DNA from: BOG-1112 sp964635325
GTDB lineage: Bacteria > Bdellovibrionota_B > Oligoflexia > Oligoflexales > Bog-1112
Direction: 5' to 3'
DNA length: 11,856 bases
Assembly: GCA_964635325.1 (NCBI GenBank)
Contig: CAZWOL010000072.1
Coordinates: 1-11,856 of the forward strand
The notes below the pieces were generated by a model. That model did no database searches, was not told the DNA's origin, and saw nothing but the letters and a program-made list of their open reading frames with translations. Positions 1 through 6,876 of this stretch are shown in pieces; positions within the stretch are counted from its first letter, which is position 1; each line of letters opens with the position of its first letter. Both the position numbers and the translations under genes were made by a program.

Positions 1-5
1 ACTCT

Positions 6-1445
6 TTATGACTTTCTGGGAAACAGAATAGCCTCATCGGGTTGTTTCGTACATGAAAGTCGAAGGTTAATCTTAGTTGCTGTTTCGGGAATGAAACTTG
101 CCAAGGCGGAGGCCACATCTCCCAATCGATCAAGCCATTGTTGTAATTCAATTTTTAATTTGTCGAGATTTCCATTTTTTAACAGCTCCCAAGGTTTCTT
201 TGCTGTGATTTCTCCGTTGACTGCAGCTACATTTTGCCAAACATATTCACTAATTCCTTTGATGTCGAAAATAGAGATACGCTCTGAAATGTGATTAAGG
301 CTGTGATCAATGCAGGGGGCTGGTGAAATATTAAAGCCAGCTTTTGTACGGAGACTTACGAGTCTTGATACTAGGTTGCCAAGAGAATTTGCAAGATCTG
401 CGTTATAGACATTTCTTAGTCGTTCTTCCGAGAAATCCGAGTCATCATACAGAGAGGCTGCATGTAAAAGAAAATGCCTCAGAGGGTCAGCTCCGAACCG
501 ATTAATAACATCAATTGGATCAATAGTATTGCCTAAAGATTTGCTAATTTTCTCCCCATTTGTAGTGAGAAAACCGTGGATGACAATGTCATTGGGAAGT
601 GGAAGTCCCGCTGACAAAAGAAGAGCTGGCCAATAGATGGCATGGAACTTCCAAACGTTCTTCCCAATTACGTGAATCTTATGTACCTGATCATTCCAAA
701 CATTTTTCCAGGTCTCATTTGTCCCCAGCCCTTGGCCTGTAAGATAGTTGACGAGAGCGTCAATCCAAACATAGACAACCTGATCTTCATTGCCTGGCAC
801 ACGGATGCCCCAATTCTGAGCGCGCACAGCATTCCGTGTAAGACTTATGTCTTGTAGTCCTCGCTTGATAAAACTTAAGATCTCATTCTTTCGCCACGTT
901 GGAGTGATCCTAATCGTGTCACTGCTGATCAAATCGATGAGTTGATCCTCATACTTAGACAATCGAAAAAAAATGTTTCTCTCTTTGATCTCCTGAGGTC
1001 TCGTCTTGTGATCTTGGCACAACCCGTTCACCAGGTCCTTTTCTAGAAAAAAATCCTCACAACCTATGCAATAAAGACCTGAGTAATCTTTTTCATAGAG
1101 ATCATCTGGTTTAATCTGTGCCCAGAATTCATGAACTCCTTGCTCATGAGCCTTCTCGCTTGTTCGAACAAAGGCATCCACAGAGATGTTTAAACGTTCA
1201 AGGAGATATCGGAAAGCTTGAGAATGTTGCTCGACAAAAGTTTCGGGTGTAGTCCCTGCCTTTTGAGCAGCAACAACATTTTTAAAGGCGTTCTCATCCG
1301 TTCCTGATTGGAGAATCACCTTGTGGCCAAGGGAGCGATGCAGGCGAGCGATCGCATCTGTTAGAATAAACTCTTGGGCGTGTCCAATATGTGGTTTGGC
1401 ATTTACAAAGGGAATGGTTGTTGTAACAAAGATATTTGTTGTCAT
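6..1445 (-). CDS. metG: Methionyl-tRNA synthetase
   Basis: Class I aminoacyl-tRNA synthetase that charges tRNA-Met with methionine in the cytoplasm. Numbering from the chosen start (479 aa), the HIGH signature is at residues 19-22 and the KMSKS loop appears as KISKS at 299-303. A single zinc knuckle is formed by C126, C129, C143 and H146, as in the Thermus-type enzyme. The helical anticodon-binding domain follows, with KPWELLK near the C-terminus, and there is no C-terminal Trbp111-like dimerisation domain. An ATG ten codons upstream (1475) is possible. I prefer 1445 because a GGAG Shine-Dalgarno (1455-1458) sits 9 nt before it and the family N-terminus begins there. The wording of the connective region (SGTDENAFKN, then VRTSEKAH) is closer, from memory, to the secondary MetRS type of actinomycetes than to the E. 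coli enzyme. The gene looks more AT-rich than its neighbours. It is transcribed alone from its own promoter behind a long structured leader. Confidence 0.95.
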   Translation of the reverse strand: MTTNIFVTTTIPFVNAKPHIGHAQEFILTDAIARLHRSLGHKVILQSGTDENAFKNVVAAQKAGTTPETFVEQHSQAFRYLLERLNISVDAFVRTSEKAHEQGVHEFWAQIKPDDLYEKDYSGLYCIGCEDFFLEKDLVNGLCQDHKTRPQEIKERNIFFRLSKYEDQLIDLISSDTIRITPTWRKNEILSFIKRGLQDISLTRNAVRAQNWGIRVPGNEDQVVYVWIDALVNYLTGQGLGTNETWKNVWNDQVHKIHVIGKNVWKFHAIYWPALLLSAGLPLPNDIVIHGFLTTNGEKISKSLGNTIDPIDVINRFGADPLRHFLLHAASLYDDSDFSEERLRNVYNADLANSLGNLVSRLVSLRTKAGFNISPAPCIDHSLNHISERISIFDIKGISEYVWQNVAAVNGEITAKKPWELLKNGNLDKLKIELQQWLDRLGDVASALASFIPETATKINLRLSCTKQPDEAILFPRKS

Positions 1446-1669
1446 AACTATTAGCTCCATAGTTTTGAACGGCATACAAAATCAGATGCTGCAAATAGCA
1501 GTTCATCGTTTGCCGACAAGATTTTTAATTTTATTGATGATAATTAAAGGGAGAGCTAATGAGCCATACCACCCGAGCGAGCGACAAACCAACACCATGG
1601 CACTAAAGTGCTCAGGATGTTTTGATTTGTAAACTGGCTCGGCATAACAAGCTCCAATGAAGGTGTTTG
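1446..1669 (-). promoter_or_regulatory. Long structured 5' leader of metG, candidate translational switch
   Basis: No convincing gene lies between metG and the dehydrogenase gene. On the minus strand the predicted metG mRNA has a leader of about 224 nt that can form several helices. The segment AUUAGCUC (1553-1560) is an exact complement of GAGCUAAU (1450-1457), which overlaps the metG GGAG ribosome site. Inside this pairing lie two more hairpins: UUUAAUU/AAUUAAA (1542-1548 with 1524-1530) and CGGCA/UGCCG (1511-1515 with 1470-1474), the latter enclosing GAUG..CUGC with GCAG..CAUC (1485-1507). Alternatively GGG (1572-1574) can pair with CCC (1549-1551) and GCU (1562-1564) with AGC (1555-1557), leaving a UGGUAUG bulge. 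This second fold uses the same bases as the sequestering helix. The helices are read by eye; the switch is inference. Confidence 0.5.
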
Positions 1670-1675
1670 CTGCCC

Positions 1676-1703
1676 ATTATTGATAATGGCTGCAAGATGT
1701 CAA
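1676..1703 (-). promoter_or_regulatory. Sigma-70-type promoter of metG
   Basis: On the minus strand a perfect TTGACA (1698-1703) is followed after 16 bp by AATAAT (1676-1681), five of six bases of the -10 consensus. Transcription would start near 1669, giving metG a leader of about 224 nt. The -10 and spacer lie inside an inverted repeat (CCATTAT, TG, ATAATGG at 1674-1689), which could alternatively be read as an operator, though nothing else supports that. Confidence 0.65.
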
Positions 1704-1738
1704 CTGAAAATATGTACTCGCTATAATAAATTGCACAC

Positions 1739-1756
1739 ACCCATTTGTAAATGGGT
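1739..1756. terminator. Hairpin between dehydrogenase gene and metG, possible terminator
   Basis: An 8-bp perfect inverted repeat, ACCCATTT / AAATGGGT with a 2-nt centre, lies about 75-90 nt past the stop of the gcdH-like gene and upstream of the metG promoter. In the minus direction it is followed by a weak U-rich tract. In the plus direction a T6 run starts 6 nt later (1763-1768). Its likely job is to end the lipA operon, and it may act in both directions, although no plus-strand gene is seen upstream of it. Confidence 0.4.
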
Positions 1757-1830
1757 CTTCGATTTTTTAAGTGAAATTACAGATTGTTAAGGAGGGTTGT
1801 TTCTGTTGTTTGCTTAAATCGTGTATTCCA

Positions 1831-3003
1831 TTAGTAAGCGGGAATGCCTGTGATCTGTTCTCCAACGATCAGCAGATGCACATCATTGGTACCCTCGTAA
1901 GTGATCACGGTTTCGAGATTGGCGCTGTGACGCATGCTGCAGTATTCATCGAGAATGCCGCTTGCTCCAAGTATGTCCCGACATTCACGTGCCACACTCA
2001 GTGCAAGTTCGCAGTTGTTTTGCTTGGCCATACTCACGTGAGCAAAGTGTAGGTGATGCTCGTTTTTTAATTGTCCGACACGCAAAGCGAGTAACTGACC
2101 CTGCGTGATTCGGGAGAGCATGAGAGCGAGTTTGCGTTGGACGAGTTGCTTTGCAGCGAGAGGCTTTCCAAAAAGTACACGCTCTTGAGCAAAACGACAG
2201 GCCTCATCAAAGCACGCTTCAGCAGCTCCAAGCACACCCCATGCTATTCCATAACGCGCCTGTGTCAAACAAGACAACGCAGATTTGAGTCCGTTGGATT
2301 TGGGCAGAATAGCATCTGCTGGTAGACGTACATCGTCAAAATAAAGTTCTGCAGTCTCGGATGCACGTAATGACAATTTGCCACGCATCTTTTGAGCTTT
2401 AAAACCTTTGGTATCTGTTGGAACAATGAACCCTCGTATTCCATCGTCGGTCTTTGCCCATACTATAGCGACCTGTGCGATGTGACCATTTGTGATCCAC
2501 ATCTTAGAGCCATTGAGCACCCACTCATTGCCGCGTTTTTCAGCACGTGTTTTCATTGCTCCGGGATCAGAACCACCCTCAGATTCTGTGAGCCCAAAGC
2601 ATCCGATTAACTCTGCAGAGGCAAGGCCTGGCAACCAACGTTTCTTTTGTTCCTCACTGCCAAAGCTATGAATCGGATACATAACAAGGGCGCCTTGTAC
2701 CGAGACAAAACTGCGTAGGCCCGAGTCACAGCGTTCTAGTTCTTTCATCACTAGACCGTAAGAGATTGCATCCATACCAGGCAAACCATAACCGGAAAGG
2801 TTGGCGCCAAGAAGACCTAGCTCTCCGAGTTTGGGGATGATTTTGGTTGGAAATTTTTCACTTTGGTAGGCATCACGGATCAGGGGTTGTACGTCTTTGC
2901 TAACAAATTCTCGAACCGAACTAGCGATAAGCTTCTGCTCTTCGCTAAGCAGCGAGGAAAGATTCAAGTAATCAGGGAACGGACTGCATTGTAAGCTTCC
3001 CAC
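1831..3003 (-). CDS. gcdH: Glutaryl-CoA dehydrogenase (acyl-CoA dehydrogenase family)
   Basis: FAD-dependent enzyme that oxidises and decarboxylates glutaryl-CoA to crotonyl-CoA, passing electrons to ETF; it is a step in lysine and tryptophan breakdown. The 390-aa length fits the family. Numbered here, R97 in SGLRSFVSVQ matches the glutarate-binding arginine (Arg94 of the human enzyme), and E370 in TYEGTND is the catalytic base. FGLTESEGGSDPGA, MWITNG, RGKLSLRAS and ARYGIAWGVLGA are the family's FAD/substrate motifs and follow the human protein closely, from memory. The start is GTG at 3003, backed by a strong AGGAGG (3009-3014) 5 nt upstream. It begins one base after the stop of the upstream membrane-protein gene, so the two are almost certainly co-translated from the lipA transcript. 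A general short-chain acyl-CoA dehydrogenase is the alternative, but the arginine argues against it. Confidence 0.85.
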   Translation of the reverse strand: MGSLQCSPFPDYLNLSSLLSEEQKLIASSVREFVSKDVQPLIRDAYQSEKFPTKIIPKLGELGLLGANLSGYGLPGMDAISYGLVMKELERCDSGLRSFVSVQGALVMYPIHSFGSEEQKKRWLPGLASAELIGCFGLTESEGGSDPGAMKTRAEKRGNEWVLNGSKMWITNGHIAQVAIVWAKTDDGIRGFIVPTDTKGFKAQKMRGKLSLRASETAELYFDDVRLPADAILPKSNGLKSALSCLTQARYGIAWGVLGAAEACFDEACRFAQERVLFGKPLAAKQLVQRKLALMLSRITQGQLLALRVGQLKNEHHLHFAHVSMAKQNNCELALSVARECRDILGASGILDEYCSMRHSANLETVITYEGTNDVHLLIVGEQITGIPAY

Positions 3004-3004
3004 T

Positions 3005-3661
3005 CTAGCCTCCTTCTTGCGTCCTCACCAGCTTTGCAAAACACCAGATGAGGTACAAAGCGCCTAGCACGCAAACAAACGTGCGAAATTCTACATAGGG
3101 ATCCCAATGCAAACGAGCGTACATGACGACCAAGACGAAGGCCAAGAGGAAGCTACGGCGCAGAGGAAGTATTTTTTCGTTCCCACGTTCAAAGGAAAGT
3201 GCAGGACCAGGCCAAACTTGCGGATAGAACATGCTAACAAGATAGGCGTGTTTTATGTAGTCAGGATTATGACGTAGTCGGGGACTTTGTTCGCGATTCA
3301 TATTGCTATAGAGCATCATAAGTACGCTTGCCAAGACAGCTCCAAAAAATAAGGGCTGTCGACATATGATACAGAGTCCAATAGCGATCAAGAAGTTACT
3401 CCAGTCACTTGGAAACCGTAGAAAGCGCAAGAGTAGATGTCGATAGAAAAAATCCATGAATAACGTTGCAATCCCAGCAGTCACAAGTAAAGTGCCTATT
3501 TGCCATGAGAGCACAGTGGGTGTTCCAATCCATGTGCAACACATGATGATAAAGGCTTCGTATAAATCTTGTCGTGTTTGAGTTGGAGCCTTTTGAATGT
3601 TGAAGGCCGAGCGTTTTACAAAACGTAAACAGGAGGGAATAAGTTCATAAACGAAGCTCAT
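3005..3661 (-). CDS. Polytopic membrane protein of unknown function
   Basis: I do not recognise this 218-aa protein. Hydrophobic stretches around residues 34-50, 52-71, 88-119 (one or two passes), 168-182 and 193-210 suggest about five transmembrane helices. A positively charged N-terminus and a polar loop at 120-167 rich in R, H, N and P (including RLRHNPDY and YPQVWPGP) are also visible. No transport or catalytic signature was seen. Its ATG overlaps the lipA stop as ATGA (3658-3661), and its own stop lies one base before the gcdH-like start, so it is translationally coupled on both sides. Context suggests a role tied to lipoylation or acyl-CoA oxidation, for example in substrate uptake or electron transfer, but this is guilt by association only. 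Confidence 0.8.
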   Translation of the reverse strand: MSFVYELIPSCLRFVKRSAFNIQKAPTQTRQDLYEAFIIMCCTWIGTPTVLSWQIGTLLVTAGIATLFMDFFYRHLLLRFLRFPSDWSNFLIAIGLCIICRQPLFFGAVLASVLMMLYSNMNREQSPRLRHNPDYIKHAYLVSMFYPQVWPGPALSFERGNEKILPLRRSFLLAFVLVVMYARLHWDPYVEFRTFVCVLGALYLIWCFAKLVRTQEGG

Positions 3662-4581
3662 TCTGAAGGGGACCTTTCTTTAGCAAGTCGCGAAACCTCT
3701 TGGTAGATCTCTTTAGCACGGTAGGAGCTGCGAACCAAAGGTCCGGAAGCAACACCTTTAAAACCAAGTGCACGAGCATCCTCACCCAAACGTGTAAATA
3801 CATCTGGATGCACCCACTCTTTTACAGCAAGGTGTTTTTTTGTTGGGCGCATATATTGTCCTAATGTGACGATATCGACATTGCAATCACGTAGATCACG
3901 AAGACTTTGCAGTGCTTCCTCGTAGCTTTCTCCAAGACCCAACATCAGTGAGCTCTTAGTCAGAACCGGATAGTCTGCAAGCTCCTTAGCACGACGCAAT
4001 ACTTGCAAGGATTGCTCGTAATCTGCACGAGCATCCCTCACGCGAGGAGAAAGTCGTGCGACGGTTTCGATGTTATGCGCATAAACCTGGACCTTTGATT
4101 CCAATATGCGTCTCATTGCGTTTTCGTCTCCCTGAAAGTCACCCATAAGTAATTCGATTACGATTCCAGGGTTGAGTTCTTGGACTTTGTGCACAACCTT
4201 TGCAATATGAGCCGAGGCTCCATCGGGCAAATCATCTCGGTTTACCATAGTCATAACGACATATTGAAGCTTCATTCCTAAGCAGGATTCGGCAACATTA
4301 TTTGCTTCATCTGGATCTGGATGTGCTGGGAGTGAGGTTGTCTTAATATGGCAGAAACGACACGCACGTGTACAGGTATCACCCAGTAGCATGAAGGTGG
4401 CTGTATTTGTTGCCCAGCATTCCCCAATGTTTGGGCATTTGGCTTCTTCACAAACGGTGCTTAATTTACGTGCACGCAGATCTTGCTTAATGTTGAAGTA
4501 GACTGTGCCACTGGGCAGAGGAGTCTTCAACCAAGTTGGTTTTCCTGTTGTCGGTGTGTTTTTTTCATTCATAATTTTCAT
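3658..4581 (-). CDS. lipA: Lipoyl synthase
   Basis: Radical-SAM enzyme that inserts two sulfurs into octanoyl chains on the lipoyl domains of 2-oxoacid dehydrogenases and GcvH. The auxiliary cluster motif CX4CX5C is present at C44, C49 and C55. The radical-SAM CX3CX2C is at C70, C74 and C77, and the C-terminal RSSY that ligates the auxiliary cluster is at about 284-287. The length of 307 aa is normal. Two starts are possible, 4581 and an ATG three codons later (4572); neither has a clear Shine-Dalgarno, so the longer is kept. It heads an operon with the membrane protein and gcdH-like gene, and no lipB is in view. A good promoter lies at 4619-4647, back to back with that of sthA. Confidence 0.96.
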   Translation of the reverse strand: MKIMNEKNTPTTGKPTWLKTPLPSGTVYFNIKQDLRARKLSTVCEEAKCPNIGECWATNTATFMLLGDTCTRACRFCHIKTTSLPAHPDPDEANNVAESCLGMKLQYVVMTMVNRDDLPDGASAHIAKVVHKVQELNPGIVIELLMGDFQGDENAMRRILESKVQVYAHNIETVARLSPRVRDARADYEQSLQVLRRAKELADYPVLTKSSLMLGLGESYEEALQSLRDLRDCNVDIVTLGQYMRPTKKHLAVKEWVHPDVFTRLGEDARALGFKGVASGPLVRSSYRAKEIYQEVSRLAKERSPSE

Positions 4582-4601
4582 CTACTTTTAAAGAAGAGCT
4601 C

Positions 4602-4626
4602 TTGTCTGGATTAGATAAATTATAAT
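4602..4626 (+). promoter_or_regulatory. Probable sthA promoter with perfect -10
   Basis: A perfect TATAAT on the plus strand (4621-4626) lies 33 nt before the sthA ATG. The nearest -35-like element, TTGTCT (4602-4607), is only 13 bp away. Either the -35 is weak or the functional -10 is the TATTAG beginning at 4626 (18 bp from TTGTCT). The element overlaps the lipA -10, so the two promoters probably compete. Confidence 0.4.
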
Positions 4627-4647
4627 ATTAGAGAAGCGTCAAGTCAG
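4619..4647 (-). promoter_or_regulatory. Promoter of the lipA operon
   Basis: On the minus strand CTGACT (4642-4647, four of six to TTGACA) is followed after exactly 17 bp by a perfect TATAAT (4619-4624). The start site would be near 4612, giving a leader of about 30 nt. The -10 lies within the palindromic ATTATAAT (4619-4626), which also provides a TATAAT in the opposite direction. Confidence 0.55.
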
Positions 4648-4659
4648 AAGAGGGAATAC

Positions 4660-6066
4660 ATGGGACAAAGAAAGAGCTTTGACGTCGTCGTCATTGGGAG
4701 TGGTCCTGGTGGCGAAGGCGCAGCGATGCAAGCGGCCAAGTTGAAAATGAGTGTCGCGGTTATCGAACAGTTCCCGCTCATCGGAGGGAGCTGCATTCAT
4801 TTAGCAACAATTCCATCCAAGACACTCCGACATATGGCGAGTCAAGTCGTCAATTTTAAGTCCGACCCACTATTTATGTCATTGCCCTCTGGGGCGTCGG
4901 TACACATTAGTTTCTCTGATATTCTTTTGCGTGCTCGTGACGTGATTTCCAAGCAGGTTGCACATCATAGTACGCACTACTCTCGCAATAAAGTCGAAGT
5001 GATTCATGGGAGAGCGACATTACACGATGCAAATACAGTACGTGTCGACAAGGGTTTTGGGCTTAGTGAGGACATTACTGCAAAATATATTGTCCTTGCG
5101 ACTGGCTCTCGACCCTTTCATCCCGAAGGAGTCGATTTTAATCATCCTCGTGTTTTCGATTCCGATTCTATTCTAGAGCTTAATACAGAGCCTCGTTCCG
5201 TCACAGTCTACGGTGCCGGTGTAGTTGGGTGTGAGTACACAAGTATTTTTAGAGCATTGGGAAAAAAAGTAACGCTCATCAATAATCGATCAAAATTGAT
5301 GAGTTTTCTCGATGACGAGATTGTTGATGCTTTGTCGTATCATTTGCGTGATGAAGGTGTAGTGATACGACACAATGAGTTTGTTGAAAAAGTCCAACAT
5401 GATGACGACAAAGTTGTACTCGAACTGAAGTCCGGCAAACGCATTTCCTCAGATATTTTGCTTGTCTCCATCGGGCGTATTGGTAACAGCGAAAATCTTG
5501 GTTTGGAGAGTCTAAACATAGAGATCAATCAACGAGGCTACCTTGTTGTGAATTCTAACTACCAAACAACCACTCCTAATGTTTATGCGGTCGGTGATTT
5601 GACGGGCTTCCCCAACTTAGCAAGTGCTGCTTACGACCAAGGTCGTTATGCTGCTCTTCATATAATGGATCCGACGCGTACAAACACAGCAATGGAGCCA
5701 CCTCTAGGGATTTATACAACTCCTGAAATTTCAAGTATCGGCAAAACCGAACAGGTACTGACAGCTGAACGCATACCATACGAGGTAGGACAGGCATCGT
5801 TTCGACATCTGGCACGTTCGCAAATTACAGGTCGTAAAGTAGGGATGCTGAAAATTTTATTTCACCGAGAAACTCTTGAGATTCTTGGCATTCACTGCTT
5901 TGGTCAAAATGCGACAGAGATCGTTCACATTGGGCAAACAATAATGTCGCAAAAGGGAAGTGCGAACACATTAAAGTACTTTGTTAATACAACGTTCAAC
6001 TACCCGACGATGGCTGAAGCATACAGAGTAGCTGCGTTGAATGGTTTGAATAGGGTGTCGCATTGA
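4660..6066 (+). CDS. sthA: Soluble pyridine nucleotide transhydrogenase
   Basis: Cytoplasmic flavoprotein that transfers hydride between NADPH and NAD+, draining excess NADPH. The 468-aa length and domain order match the family: an FAD-binding GSGPGGEGA near residues 13-21, the NAD(P)-binding GAGVVGCEY near 185-193, an FAD-contacting VYAVGDLTGFP, and the C-terminal dimer domain. The key diagnostic is GGSCIHLATIPSK at 42-54. C45 is retained but the second cysteine of the lipoamide dehydrogenase disulfide is replaced (T50), as in E. coli SthA. The His of the dehydrogenase active dyad is also absent (FNYPTMAEAYRVAALNGLNR), again as in SthA. An AAGAGGG ribosome site (4648-4654) fixes the start. 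Its closeness to lipA had suggested lipoamide dehydrogenase, but the lost cysteine rules that out. It appears monocistronic. Confidence 0.93.
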   Translation: MGQRKSFDVVVIGSGPGGEGAAMQAAKLKMSVAVIEQFPLIGGSCIHLATIPSKTLRHMASQVVNFKSDPLFMSLPSGASVHISFSDILLRARDVISKQVAHHSTHYSRNKVEVIHGRATLHDANTVRVDKGFGLSEDITAKYIVLATGSRPFHPEGVDFNHPRVFDSDSILELNTEPRSVTVYGAGVVGCEYTSIFRALGKKVTLINNRSKLMSFLDDEIVDALSYHLRDEGVVIRHNEFVEKVQHDDDKVVLELKSGKRISSDILLVSIGRIGNSENLGLESLNIEINQRGYLVVNSNYQTTTPNVYAVGDLTGFPNLASAAYDQGRYAALHIMDPTRTNTAMEPPLGIYTTPEISSIGKTEQVLTAERIPYEVGQASFRHLARSQITGRKVGMLKILFHRETLEILGIHCFGQNATEIVHIGQTIMSQKGSANTLKYFVNTTFNYPTMAEAYRVAALNGLNRVSH

Positions 6067-6155
6067 GATTTGATGGAGCTTCGTTGTTCGAAAGTAAGAT
6101 CACATGTCTATCTTGATCCGTGTTGGTAGATCCGCACATTCGCCTCTCTAATATT

Positions 6156-6173
6156 CAAAAAAGCTAGTTTTTG
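6156..6173. repeat. AT-rich inverted repeat after sthA
   Basis: CAAAAA (6156-6161) and TTTTTG (6168-6173) form a 6-bp stem with a short loop, about 90 nt past the sthA stop. It ends in a T run and could be a weak terminator, but the stem is almost all A-T. Confidence 0.25.
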
Positions 6174-6203
6174 CACGTTGAAAAATTACGCTTCAAATTT
6201 CTC

Positions 6204-6220
6204 ATCAATTTCTAATTGAT
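6204..6220. repeat. Perfect AT-rich inverted repeat upstream of the immunity-like genes
   Basis: ATCAATT, TCT, AATTGAT (6204-6220) is a perfect 7-bp inverted repeat ahead of the small ORF pair at 6258-6832. It could be an operator for a dimeric repressor or a weak hairpin. No -35/-10 pair good enough to decide was found in this 191-bp gap, which otherwise holds no recognisable gene remnants in any plus-strand frame. Confidence 0.25.
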
Positions 6221-6257
6221 TTAGAACTGTTTATGTTTTATTTAGACCGAGAATCCG

Positions 6258-6443
6258 ATGAAAGGGATTTGCAATATCCAATATAAGATGTTGTTGCTTG
6301 GGCAATTTGCTGCTGCAAGAGGGGATTTTTCTAAGGCAGATAGAATGTTTGATAGTGCAATTGGTGACCTTACTTTTCGTGTCTATCATGAAAACGGAGT
6401 AGTAATGAATATTCATCCAGTCGGGCATGGGGCAGGTATATGA
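6258..6443 (+). CDS. Small hypothetical protein overlapping an immunity-like gene
   Basis: A 61-codon ORF not recognised as any family. Residues from about 12 to 35 (LLLGQFAAARGDFSKADRMF) read like one tetratricopeptide helix pair, and the C-terminal part (RVYHENGVVMNIHPVGHG) looks like beta strand. The start at 6258 lacks a clear Shine-Dalgarno and the frame closes with a TAG five codons upstream, so the real start or even translation is uncertain. Its TGA overlaps the ATG of the next gene (ATGA, 6440-6443), the arrangement in which the last codons of a toxin gene commonly meet an immunity gene. It may therefore be a remnant of a toxin C-terminus, a small toxin in its own right, or just a leader peptide ORF. 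Confidence 0.4.
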   Translation: MKGICNIQYKMLLLGQFAAARGDFSKADRMFDSAIGDLTFRVYHENGVVMNIHPVGHGAGI

Positions 6444-6832
6444 CCAAGGTTGGGCGTTTGCCAAATCTGTTTGTCCTCTTGGATGGAGATGAGCTACTTG
6501 CGGTAAAAAATTTTTTCTGCGAGTTTTTGGGGAATCTTCCCCGCGTAGTCGATCATATCTTGAGCGGAAGATCCTACGGCAATGAATATGCTCTTGTCTG
6601 TTTTCCCACAGAGCTTGATGAGGATGAAGAGCCTTACGAAGGCGTCAAAATCGGGATGTTTGAAGATCTTTACACTATAATAGACGAACAGACTTTCCGA
6701 GAAGTTTTGGTGGAAGCTTGCAGGAGATTTATCCATATGTATCCAACAAAGCAGGGAGAGATCGAAACGGTGTTGGCTAAGCATGGTCTTACTTTATCTT
6801 CTTATCCTTGGACGCGGCCACCATGTGCGTAG
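6440..6832 (+). CDS. CdiI-like immunity protein
   Basis: This 130-aa, strongly acidic, soluble protein has no signal peptide. Its pattern (a start like FFCEFL, then SGRSYGNEYALVCFP, DEDEEPYEGVKI, an ED-rich strand, then a C-terminal helix with C, R/Y and P before K/E-rich repeats) resembles the ribonuclease-toxin immunity family annotated as CdiI (CdiI_4-type), from memory of that family. Such proteins bind and block the C-terminal toxin domain of contact-dependent inhibition or related polymorphic toxins. It is preceded by a 61-codon ORF with an ATGA overlap, but no CdiA/CdiB or Rhs gene is in the window, so it would be an orphan. It lies in an AT-rich gap between sthA and the convergent yggS gene, a typical place for acquired cargo. 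An unrelated small acidic protein cannot be excluded. Confidence 0.6.
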   Translation: MTKVGRLPNLFVLLDGDELLAVKNFFCEFLGNLPRVVDHILSGRSYGNEYALVCFPTELDEDEEPYEGVKIGMFEDLYTIIDEQTFREVLVEACRRFIHMYPTKQGEIETVLAKHGLTLSSYPWTRPPCA

Positions 6833-6876
6833 ATTTCGTTTTTGCGGCCTGTATTAATGCGCATCCGTTTGCAGAC

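Noticed and set aside
1555..1669. A canonical T-box riboswitch upstream of metG
   Set aside because: The stretch from the predicted start site to the UGGU bulge is only about 100 nt, no AGUGA-type loop E or K-turn was found, and the ACCGCG part of the conserved box is not matched. Only a T-box-like element is claimed.
1722..1770. Plus-strand promoter (TATAAT at 1722-1727) feeding a small RNA that ends at the 1739-1756 hairpin
   Set aside because: There is no acceptable -35 element, and transcription would begin only a few bases before the hairpin, leaving no RNA of useful length.
4660..6066. Lipoamide dehydrogenase, suggested by the lipA neighbour
   Set aside because: The second redox cysteine is replaced by Thr (C45...T50) and the active-site His is absent; both features and the C-terminus match SthA.
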